Origin: Bacteroidales bacterium
GTDB taxonomy: Bacteria; Bacteroidota; Bacteroidia; Bacteroidales; VadinHA17
Assembly: GCA_025455535.1 (NCBI GenBank)
Contig: JALOMM010000145.1
Location: forward strand, 1 to 6,258
DNA: 6,258 bases
Direction of reading: 5' to 3'
Under the pieces are notes generated by a model. That model was given only the letters and a program-made list of their open reading frames with translations. It did no database searches and had not been told where the DNA came from. The position numbers were made by a program, and so were the translations under genes. Shown one piece after another: positions 1 through 4,814 of this stretch. The stretch's first letter is position 1. Each line of letters starts with the position of its first letter.

Positions 1-23
1 GGAGTTCATTAAAATAGAGTATT

Positions 24-91
24 GGCGCCCCGATGGATCGGGGCAGTTGGTTAGAGCGTCCCGATCACAGATCGGGAAGGTCGGGAGTTCA
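24..91 (+). pseudogene. tRNA-Met-like pseudogene, copy 1, with palindromes in place of tRNA arms
   Basis: Compared with the intact tRNA at 190-263, this segment keeps GGCG (acceptor start), CAGTTGGTTAGAGCG (D loop and 3' D stem), AGGTC (variable loop) and GGAGTTCA (T arm, 5' half). The AGATAGCT block is replaced by the 16 bases between GGCG and the shared CAGTTGG block, which make up most of palindrome 1. The CATGATTCATAATCATG anticodon arm is replaced by a 19-base palindrome, two bases longer. The 5' D stem (GCTC) is lost, and the T-stem 3' half and acceptor 3' strand are missing. A standard cloverleaf and acceptor stem cannot form, so this is unlikely to be a working tRNA. If the 19 bases are read as an anticodon arm, the position-33 base is not T, which also argues against decoding. 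It may still be transcribed as a structured leader of the real tRNA. Confidence 0.6.
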
Positions 92-106
92 TTAAAATAG
101 AGTATT

Positions 107-174
107 GGCGCCCCGATGGATCGGGGCAGTTGGTTAGAGCGTCCCGATCACAGATCGGGAAGGTCAGGAGTTCA
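107..174 (+). pseudogene. tRNA-Met-like pseudogene, copy 2
   Basis: This is the second copy of the 24-91 element, offset by exactly 83 bp and identical except for the base just before GGAGTTCA (A166 instead of G83). It has the same two palindromes (110-127 and 142-160), the same loss of the 5' D stem, and the same missing T-stem/acceptor 3' half. Its 3' boundary merges into the AT-rich leader that immediately precedes the functional tRNA at 190. The near-perfect identity of the copies implies a recent duplication or active homogenisation. Confidence 0.6.
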
Positions 175-189
175 TTAAAATAGAGTATT

Positions 190-263
190 GGCGAGATAGC
201 TCAGTTGGTTAGAGCGCATGATTCATAATCATGAGGTCCGGAGTTCAATTCTCCGTCTCGCTA
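190..263 (+). tRNA. tRNA-Met (anticodon CAU), probably elongator
   Basis: A full cloverleaf can be drawn. The acceptor is GGCGAGA (190-196) with TCTCGCT (256-262), followed by U8 A9. The D stem is GCTC (199-202) with GAGC (212-215). The anticodon stem is CATGA (217-221) with TCATG (229-233) around the loop TTCATAA, with anticodon CAT at 224-226. The variable loop is AGGTC, the T stem is CGGAG (239-243) with CTCCG (251-255) around TTCAATT, and the discriminator is A263. The anticodon stem lacks the three G-C pairs of initiator tRNA, so this is an elongator Met tRNA or, less likely, the lysidine-modified tRNA-Ile(CAU). The sequence does not settle that choice, but the loop resembles elongator Met. 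The first acceptor pair is a G-U wobble (G190-T262), which is unusual. CCA is not encoded (264-266 is CAA) and must be added after transcription. The gene is the intact member of the upstream repeat array and is followed at once by a terminator. Confidence 0.95.
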
Positions 264-270
264 CAAAGAA

Positions 271-304
271 AAGCCCTTACTGCTCAGCAGTAGGGGCTTT
301 TTGT
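271..304 (+). terminator. Rho-independent terminator of tRNA-Met
   Basis: The stem AAGCCCTTACTGC (271-283) pairs with GCAGTAGGGGCTT (287-299) through 12 Watson-Crick pairs and one T-G wobble, with a TCA loop. A T run follows. It lies 7 bp after the tRNA discriminator base and would end the tRNA transcript. Confidence 0.9.
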
Positions 305-429
305 TGAATGGCTCATGAGATTGCTCAATGAGACATGAAAACAGAAAGCACCGTAAGCGGCGATAGCCGCAAGGGTTTTTCTTTGTCATTGCCCTCTCCG
401 GGAATCACGGCACGCCGGAAGCGTGCCGT
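305..429. other. Non-coding spacer with hairpins between the two tRNA-tail copies
   Basis: No credible reading frame is visible here. Two inverted repeats stand out. GCGGC-GATA-GCCGC (357-370) is followed by AAGGGTTTTT and could be a weak terminator. The stronger one is ACGGCACGC (407-415) with GCGTGCCGT (421-429) around a CGGAA loop, a perfect 9-bp stem. After one mismatch it extends with GAAT (402-405) pairing to ATTC (431-434), which already belongs to the duplicated tRNA tail. Together with the 23-bp repeats on either side, this stretch could be the remnant of an integrated or rearranged segment. No integrase or transposase is present in it. Confidence 0.5.
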
Positions 430-452
430 AATTCTCCGTCTCGCTACAAAGA
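430..452 (+). repeat. Duplicated tRNA-Met 3' tail, 23-bp direct repeat of 247-269
   Basis: Positions 430-452 repeat 247-269 exactly. The copy covers the last three T-loop bases, the T-stem 3' strand (CTCCG), the acceptor 3' strand (TCTCGCT), the discriminator A and the six flanking bases CAAAGA. The match stops at 246/429 on the left and 270/453 on the right. A duplicated tRNA 3' end is the classic scar of tRNA-targeted integration, with attL and attR flanking an insert. Here the interval is only 183 bp between repeat starts and carries no recombinase, so it may equally be a remnant of a second tRNA-Met gene lost by deletion. No tRNA body precedes the second copy. Confidence 0.85.
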
Positions 453-482
453 GTCCAGTAATACTGCCGGACTCTTTTTTTT
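448..482 (+). terminator. Rho-independent terminator between tRNA-tail copy and GIY-YIG gene
   Basis: AAAGAGTCC (448-456) pairs with GGACTCTTT (468-476). Inside the stem, AGTA (457-460) can pair with TACT (462-465). A run of T residues continues to 482. The 5' strand of the stem overlaps the end of the duplicated tRNA tail. Its T tract ends 13 bp before the ATG of the next gene. Confidence 0.85.
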
Positions 483-495
483 GTAAATTAGATGT

Positions 496-783
496 ATGAA
501 ATACTACATCTATATCCTTTACAGTCAGTCAAGAGACAGGTATTACATCGGGTATACTCATCATCCTCAGGAAAGACTTGAGGAGCATAATCTTGGAGCA
601 ACTGCTTCAACCAGGCCGGGAAGGCCGTGGGTTTTGGTTTACACTGAGGAACACGGCAACAAAGGGGGCGCAACCAGACGGGAACGTGAAATAAAAAAGA
701 TGAAGAGCCGAAAGTATATTGAATCTTTGATTAGCTCAAAAACAGGTGATGCGGAGCCTCCCGGTCCACATGCTGAAGCATAG
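496..783 (+). CDS. Small GIY-YIG nuclease-domain protein (UPF0213-like)
   Basis: The 95-residue product is a stand-alone GIY-YIG domain. Visible signatures are the Tyr-Ile-Tyr version of GIY (residues 4-6), Tyr-Ile-Gly at 17-19, the catalytic-type arginine R27 in QERLEEHN, and a RREREIKK segment (61-68) containing the likely metal-binding glutamate (E63). Length fits the 80-100 residue family. The last ~18 residues (from S80) look like an unconserved tail. Family members are predicted endonucleases, but the physiological role of these short bacterial proteins is largely unknown. The ATG at 496 puts the domain right at the N-terminus. An ATG at 492 is in another frame. There is no clear Shine-Dalgarno sequence, and the start lies 13 bp after a terminator T tract, so the promoter must overlap that terminator or the gene relies on read-through. 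Its position beside a duplicated tRNA end is suggestive of, but does not prove, a link to mobility. Confidence 0.9.
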   Translation: MKYYIYILYSQSRDRYYIGYTHHPQERLEEHNLGATASTRPGRPWVLVYTEEHGNKGGATRREREIKKMKSRKYIESLISSKTGDAEPPGPHAEA

Positions 784-895
784 TGAAGATTTTCCAGAAT
801 TGTAGTTTCTTACCTCGGTAATCAATAAATTGTATCTATATTTATTTTGTTACTGCCCCCATAAATCCTGTTTTCTGTTTAAGAAATAATTCATT

Positions 896-1414
896 ATGAA
901 AGATCTGAAATACAAACAGATAAGCCCTATGGCAATAGATGGCAATCTTATAAAGCTGATTGCATCTGACTGGATGCTTGTCACTGCCGGCACCAGGGAG
1001 AAGTTCAACACCATGACAGCCAACTGGGGCGGTGTCGGCTATCTCTGGAACAAGCCGGTTGTCTATGTTTTTGTCCGTCCGGAGCGATATACATATGAAT
1101 TTATTGAGAGCACCGACGGGTTCACCCTTGCGTTCTTTGATGAAAAGTACCGTGATGCCCTCAATCTTTGCGGAACAAAGAGCGGAAGAGACATTGACAA
1201 GGTGGCCGAAACAGGACTGACGCCGCATTTTACGGAGCTTGGTTATCCTGCTTTCAGTGAAGCCCGGCTGGTGCTTGAGTGCCTCAAGCTCTACGGGGAG
1301 AGGCTCTCACGGGACGCTTTCCTTGACAGCGAGCCGCTGGTGACCCACTACAGCACCAAGGGAGGTATTCATAAACTGTACATCGCCGAGATCGTCAGGG
1401 TCTGGTCCAGGTAA
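896..1414 (+). CDS. Flavin reductase-like domain protein (FMN-binding)
   Basis: The 172-residue protein matches the flavin reductase-like, split-barrel FMN-binding family (DIM6/NTAB type). Typical elements seen are DWMLVTAG (25-32), NTMTANWGG (38-46), expected to touch the FMN phosphate and isoalloxazine, RPERYTYEFI (61-70), and CGTKSGRDIDK (92-102). The C-terminal strand HKLYIAEIVRVW (159-170) closes the barrel. Family members bind FMN and reduce flavins or other substrates with NAD(P)H, usually as cytosolic dimers. The true substrate cannot be read from sequence. There is no signal peptide. The ATG at 896 has no good Shine-Dalgarno. A 112-bp spacer separates it from the GIY-YIG gene and contains TATATTTA at 837-844, a 7/8 match to the Bacteroidota -7 box but without a convincing -33 element. 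The following GH13 gene appears to have its own promoter, so no functional link is implied. Confidence 0.92.
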   Translation: MKDLKYKQISPMAIDGNLIKLIASDWMLVTAGTREKFNTMTANWGGVGYLWNKPVVYVFVRPERYTYEFIESTDGFTLAFFDEKYRDALNLCGTKSGRDIDKVAETGLTPHFTELGYPAFSEARLVLECLKLYGERLSRDAFLDSEPLVTHYSTKGGIHKLYIAEIVRVWSR

Positions 1415-1449
1415 ACCGGATGACGGTATGCATTAGATCTGCCGGAACC

Positions 1450-1479
1450 TTGACAAGTACCGGTTAATTGTTATCTTTA
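1450..1479 (+). promoter_or_regulatory. Probable promoter of the GH13 gene
   Basis: TTGACA (1450-1455) is followed after 16 bp by TATCTT (1472-1477). The same downstream box reads TATCTTTA (1472-1479), 7/8 to the Bacteroidota TAnnTTTG -7 element. The -35 hexamer sits in the loop of an imperfect inverted repeat, CCGG-a-AC (1442-1448) with GT-a-CCGG (1457-1463), which could be an operator. Downstream lie a perfect 10-bp palindrome, CCTGATCAGG (1499-1508), and nearly three copies of GAATTAA (1510-1529) just before the start codon. These would all be in a ~55-base 5' leader. The assignment rests on motif match only. Confidence 0.45.
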
Positions 1480-1539
1480 TTAGGAAAAGTGTTTAATGCC
1501 TGATCAGGTGAATTAAGAATTAAGAATTAGGACACACAC

Positions 1540-3060
1540 ATGAGCAAATCATTTTTTCAATCGTTGTACCAGGTCAACACCCGTGTATGGATGACAGAGT
1601 TGTCACTTAAGCTTGGCCGTCATGCCACTCTTGACGACATACCCGATACGGAACTTGACAGCCTGTCTGATAAGGGGTTTGACTGGATATGGTTTCTGAG
1701 CGTATGGCAGACAGGCGCTGATGGACAGCGCATATCGAGGCAGAATGAAGGCTGGAGGCGGGAGTTTGAAGACACGCTGCCCGACCTTAAGGAAGAAGAC
1801 ATAGCCGGCTCAGGATTTGCCATCACGGCATATACTGTCTCGAAGGATCTCGGAGGCGATGAGGCGCTGTCTCGTCTCCGGACCCGTCTAATGAACAGGG
1901 GTATGAAACTGATGCTCGACTTTGTTCCAAATCACACAGCTCCGGACCATCACTGGGTTCATGAACACATCGATTATTACATCCGGGCGAGTGAGAAGGA
2001 TCTGGAACGGGAGCCGCAGAACTACAGGCGGATCAACTCTGATCAGGGAGATGTCGTTCTGGCCCTCGGGAGGGATCCGTTCTTTTCCGGTTGGCCTGAC
2101 ACGCTTCAGCTTAACTATGGCAATACCGCACTTCAGGAGGCCATGGCCGGAGAACTGACAAGAATAGCAGGGCAATGTGACGGCGTGAGATGTGACATGG
2201 CCATGCTGGTGCTTCCCGATGTATTTCTGCGGACATGGGGCATCAGATGCCAGCCGTTCTGGCCCAGGGCCGCCCGGCAGGTACGTGAGGTGAATCCTGA
2301 ATTCTGCTTCATGGCAGAGGTATACTGGGACCTTGAATGGACGATGCTGCAGCAGGGTTTTGAATATGCTTATGATAAACGTCTGTATGACCGTCTGAAA
2401 GAGGGTCACGCAAGACCGGTAAGGGAACACTTTTCTGCAGGTCTTGATTATCAGAGCCGGATGGCCAGGTTTCTCGAGAACCATGATGAGCCAAGGGTTG
2501 CAGCTGACTTCGCGGCAGGGATGCATGAAGCGGCTGCCGTCATCACTTTTTTGTCGCCGGGTCTCCGTTTCTTTCACCAGGGTCAGTTCGAGGGGAGGAA
2601 GAAGCGTATTTCACCTCATCTGGTCAGAGGTCCGGAAGAGCCTGTCAATAATAGTATTGTGGAGTTTTATGATAAACTGCTCGGTATCCTGAGGATGGCA
2701 GCAGTTAGGTCAGGAAGATGGCAGCTTATGGAGTGCCATCAGGCATGGGAGAGCAACTGGACACACAATAACTTTATCTCTTTTGCATGGCAGGGCGAAG
2801 AGGGACAAAAAATCCTTGTCGCCGTAAACTATTCACCCTCACGAAGCCAGTGTTACATTAAGCACCCTTTCAGTGACCTGGAGGGCAAGCCGTGGACCCT
2901 GAAAGACCTGCTGGGAGGCAACACCTATGAGAGGGAGGGCACCGATCTGCAGCAAAGGGGCATGTACCTCGACGAGCCCGGATGGAAAGCGTATGTCTTC
3001 ATGCTGGAACCAAAGCAGGAGGGAAGCAACCTGGAGCAGGTGCCGGAATATACTCTCTGA
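1540..3060 (+). CDS. GH13 alpha-amylase superfamily protein, cytosolic
   Basis: The 506-residue protein has the four GH13 regions in order. Region I is DFVPNH (127-132). Region II is GVRCD (215-219), with nucleophile D219 and the invariant R217. Region III is FMAEV (257-261), with acid/base E260. Region IV is FLENHDEPR (311-319), with transition-state stabiliser D316. A (beta/alpha)8 barrel up to about residue 390 is followed by a C-terminal beta domain (about 395-490). No signal peptide is present, so it should act on intracellular alpha-glucans or alpha-glucosides by a retaining mechanism. The N-terminal LYQVNTRVW and the GWPDTLQLNYGN stretch (184-195) place it in a conserved but, to my knowledge, functionally uncharacterised GH13 group of about 500 residues. 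It is not GlgE, GlgB or trehalose synthase by its region II/III sequences. Hydrolase versus transglycosidase activity cannot be decided. It is not flanked by glycogen genes, and its stop is 9 bp from the convergent serine hydrolase stop. Confidence 0.93.
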   Translation: MSKSFFQSLYQVNTRVWMTELSLKLGRHATLDDIPDTELDSLSDKGFDWIWFLSVWQTGADGQRISRQNEGWRREFEDTLPDLKEEDIAGSGFAITAYTVSKDLGGDEALSRLRTRLMNRGMKLMLDFVPNHTAPDHHWVHEHIDYYIRASEKDLEREPQNYRRINSDQGDVVLALGRDPFFSGWPDTLQLNYGNTALQEAMAGELTRIAGQCDGVRCDMAMLVLPDVFLRTWGIRCQPFWPRAARQVREVNPEFCFMAEVYWDLEWTMLQQGFEYAYDKRLYDRLKEGHARPVREHFSAGLDYQSRMARFLENHDEPRVAADFAAGMHEAAAVITFLSPGLRFFHQGQFEGRKKRISPHLVRGPEEPVNNSIVEFYDKLLGILRMAAVRSGRWQLMECHQAWESNWTHNNFISFAWQGEEGQKILVAVNYSPSRSQCYIKHPFSDLEGKPWTLKDLLGGNTYEREGTDLQQRGMYLDEPGWKAYVFMLEPKQEGSNLEQVPEYTL

Positions 3061-3063
3061 TCA

Positions 3064-3089
3064 CAGTACTCAATGGTATTTTGATACTG
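3064..3089. terminator. Possible weak bidirectional terminator hairpin between convergent genes
   Basis: CAGTA (3064-3068) and TCAA (3070-3073) pair with TTGA (3081-3084) and TACTG (3085-3089). This gives a 9-bp stem with one bulged base (C3069) and a TGGTATT loop. It sits where the two convergent genes end. Neither side has a T tract, so it is at best a weak intrinsic terminator, and most of it lies inside the end of the serine hydrolase gene. Confidence 0.3.
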
Positions 3090-4308
3090 CATTAAAGATC
3101 TGCAATCGTACCGGACTAACATTATAATATTCCCCTTCTTCTGAAAGTCCGGTATTCTGTCTGTTTATCAGCAATATAACCGACAGTTTATCATGCGGAA
3201 CAACAGCGATGCTGGTTCCGGTAAACCCGGTGTGGCCAAATGATCCTTCCGGAGCATTCTTCATAAATGAATTGGCCGGATCCATCATCCATCCGAGGCC
3301 ATTTCGGAATTCATCCATTGTCAGGAATGATTCAATCGTTGCCGCCGATATGAATTCTTTTGACCCTGCCATACCGCGGCTGATCAGCATGTCAACCAGT
3401 TTCTGAAGGTCGTCAGCTGTTGAAAACAGTCCGGCCGCACCTGATATTCCCCCGTTGGCATACCATGTGTTGCCGTCATTTACCTCTCCTCTGAGCAGGT
3501 ATGTACGCCATCCGTTCCATTGGTCAGGGTCTATCTCCTTAAAGGTGAATCCGAGGGTCGGATCATGTACCATTCTTCTCTCATATGGATTTCCTGCCGA
3601 GGTGGCTGCTATCTTTCTGAATGTTTTGTTCTCCAGGGGATTATAGGAGGTATGCTTCATACCGAGAGGCTGGAAGATATTTTCGTTCATGAACTGCTCC
3701 AGAGGAAGTCCGGATACTATCTCAATTATCTCCCCCAGGAGAACGAATCCCAGGTCACTGTATCTCCGTTTTTCCCCGACAGGAAATGCCAGGGGCAGTT
3801 CTCCGATGAGACGGTAGCACTCCTCCCTGGATGAGGCCCTGTAATAAAGCGGATACCATTCGTACAGTCCCGCTGTGTGGGTGAGCAGGTGGCGGATGGT
3901 TATATCTTTTTTCTCAGGTGTATTGAATGCCTCAATGTACTTGCATACCGGGTCTTCAGGCTTTATCAGTCCTCTGTCAGCCAGGAGCATGATTGAAGTT
4001 GTAGTCCCGACAGCCTTGGTGAGCGAGGCAAGGTCAAACAGGTGGTTTACAGTCATTCTCTCCGGTCTGGCCGGCAAATTATGGTTGTAATCATACTTCA
4101 GGGCATAGCCATATGCCTTCCGGCAGATCACCCTGTTATCTTTTTTGATCATAATCACGGCACCGGGGATCATACCCATGTCAACCTGGCTCTGAAGGAT
4201 GCTGTCAACTTCAGCTTTCAGCATTGCCTCATCATTCACGGACTCTGAAGCACATCCGTTTGATAAAAGGATGAGGCCAAGGACGAAGACTGCGGTATAC
4301 TGTTTCAT
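3070..4308 (-). CDS. Lipoprotein serine hydrolase, beta-lactamase/class C family
   Basis: The 412-residue protein begins with a lipoprotein signal: a hydrophobic segment (6-16) and SNGC with acceptor C19 (relaxed lipobox), so it should be membrane-anchored outside the cytoplasm. The catalytic motifs of the beta-lactamase-related (PF00144) fold are present. They are Ser-Leu-Thr-Lys (95-98, nucleophile S95, base K98), Tyr-Ser-Asp (183-185, the YxN-like box) and His-Thr-Gly (359-361, the KTG-like box). LLTHTAGL (141-148) is a further family hallmark. Members include esterases, DD-peptidases, D-aminopeptidases and amidases as well as AmpC. A true beta-lactamase is unlikely on motif grounds, and a peptidoglycan-peptide or ester substrate is more plausible. 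The ATG is 20 bp after the GNAT stop, with GGTGA almost touching the start codon. It is the last gene of a three-gene minus-strand operon with the GNAT and symporter genes. Confidence 0.93.
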   Translation of the reverse strand: MKQYTAVFVLGLILLSNGCASESVNDEAMLKAEVDSILQSQVDMGMIPGAVIMIKKDNRVICRKAYGYALKYDYNHNLPARPERMTVNHLFDLASLTKAVGTTTSIMLLADRGLIKPEDPVCKYIEAFNTPEKKDITIRHLLTHTAGLYEWYPLYYRASSREECYRLIGELPLAFPVGEKRRYSDLGFVLLGEIIEIVSGLPLEQFMNENIFQPLGMKHTSYNPLENKTFRKIAATSAGNPYERRMVHDPTLGFTFKEIDPDQWNGWRTYLLRGEVNDGNTWYANGGISGAAGLFSTADDLQKLVDMLISRGMAGSKEFISAATIESFLTMDEFRNGLGWMMDPANSFMKNAPEGSFGHTGFTGTSIAVVPHDKLSVILLINRQNTGLSEEGEYYNVSPVRLQIFNAVSKYH

Positions 4309-4328
4309 TTCACCAATTGAATAACTGA

Positions 4329-4814
4329 CTATGGACCATGGTATCCAATCCTCGGTCCCACGGTCTTCCTCAGCAACAGTTCCGAGAATCCTTCTTTTAT
4401 GAAATTATCGAGCTCGCCTACCGGGTTGAAGCCAAAATCGCAGTAGAGTTTCTTTGCCCTGGTGTTGAACGAGGAGACACATATAAAAATGTTTGGTGAG
4501 ACCTTGAGTATGATCTCTTCACAGTATCTGAGAAGGGTAGTCCCGAGGCCCTGTCCACGGTACTCTTCGCTGACGCATATGGTCTGAATATATCCTGAAA
4601 ATGAGCCATATAGCTGAAGCACAGCGAACCCGGCTATTGTACCGTCCACTGTCACAATATGGACATCCCTGAACGGACCCTCGAATGCACCCAGGCACTG
4701 TTCGTAACCCATCCCGAGCGTAATCCATGGGTCTGTTTCGGACATCATGCGGGCGCAGACTTTAAAATCGTCGCGGTTGTCCGTTTTTTTGAATATGATC
4801 TTATGTTTCTTCAC
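4329..4814 (-). CDS. GNAT family N-acetyltransferase
   Basis: The 161-residue protein has the GCN5-related acetyltransferase core. Strand beta4 is around IQTICV (76-81), and motif A, YRGQGLGTTLL (85-95), holds the Arg/Gln-x-x-Gly-x-Gly loop that binds acetyl-CoA pyrophosphate. Motif B is the SSFNTRAKKLYCDFGF stretch (114-129), where N117 and Y124 fit the usual asparagine and the tyrosine general acid. It should be a cytosolic acetyl-CoA-dependent acetyltransferase, and the acceptor is not predictable from sequence. The start is GTG at 4814, inside the symporter gene. The two genes overlap by 14 bp in different frames, and an AGAGAGG Shine-Dalgarno lies 5 bases upstream, so the start is well supported and translation is probably coupled. 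The position between a symporter and a lipoprotein hydrolase suggests it acts on the imported compound or on cell-wall material, but this is inference. Confidence 0.93.
   Translation of the reverse strand: MKKHKIIFKKTDNRDDFKVCARMMSETDPWITLGMGYEQCLGAFEGPFRDVHIVTVDGTIAGFAVLQLYGSFSGYIQTICVSEEYRGQGLGTTLLRYCEEIILKVSPNIFICVSSFNTRAKKLYCDFGFNPVGELDNFIKEGFSELLLRKTVGPRIGYHGP

Larger units (their letters stand above)
1..193 (+). repeat. 83-bp tandem tRNA-scaffold repeat, two full units plus the start of a third
   Basis: Unit 1 is 1-83, unit 2 is 84-166, and the first 27 bases of unit 3 are 167-193. Units 1 and 2 differ only at their last base (G83 versus A166). Each unit starts with GGAGTTCATT, has an AT-rich leader (AAAATAGAGTATT), and then GGCG, the same four bases that open the tRNA-Met at 190. 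In the third unit the sequence leaves the repeat exactly at GGCG and becomes the intact tRNA. Each unit holds two palindromes. The first is GCCCCGATGGATCGGGGC (27-44 and 110-127), and the second is TCCCGATC-ACA-GATCGGGA (59-77 and 142-160). Between them lies CAGTTGGTTAGAGCG, identical to tRNA positions 202-216. Seen directly: the period, the near identity, the palindromes and the tRNA identity. The array starts at the first base of the window, so its left extent is unknown. Confidence 0.93.

Noticed and set aside
59..77. Reading the 19-base palindrome as a real anticodon arm (for example anticodon ACA)
   Set aside because: The arm is two bases too long for the standard layout, the base at position 33 would be C instead of T, and no acceptor or T-stem partner exists.
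1..166. CRISPR-like array from the 83-bp repeats
   Set aside because: The repetition is a pure tandem with no variable spacers. The unit is tRNA-like and no cas gene is nearby.
357..380. Hairpin GCGGC-GATA-GCCGC followed by AAGGGTTTTT as a definite terminator
   Set aside because: The stem is only 5 bp and the T run is separated from it by five bases. It was kept only as a remark in the spacer entry.
842..1228. Minus-strand 128-codon open frame opposite the flavin reductase gene
   Set aside because: It is antisense to a gene with clear family motifs and has no recognisable domain, so it is a shadow frame.
1888..2577. Minus-strand 229-codon open frame inside the GH13 gene
   Set aside because: It is long but antisense to the catalytic core of a strongly supported gene. 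Its composition (many Cys, His, Pro) is typical of a shadow frame, with no motif.
3110..3153. Inverted repeat ACCGGACT / AGTCCGGT near the end of the serine hydrolase gene
   Set aside because: It is inside a coding sequence, with a 28-bp spacer and no T tract. It is too weak to call a terminator or operator.
3754..3762. Tyr-Ser-Asp instead of Tyr-x-Asn in the serine hydrolase as a sign of inactivation
   Set aside because: YSD followed by a GxxLLG-type helix is common in active beta-lactamase-related proteins of this family, and Ser-x-x-Lys and His-Thr-Gly are intact.
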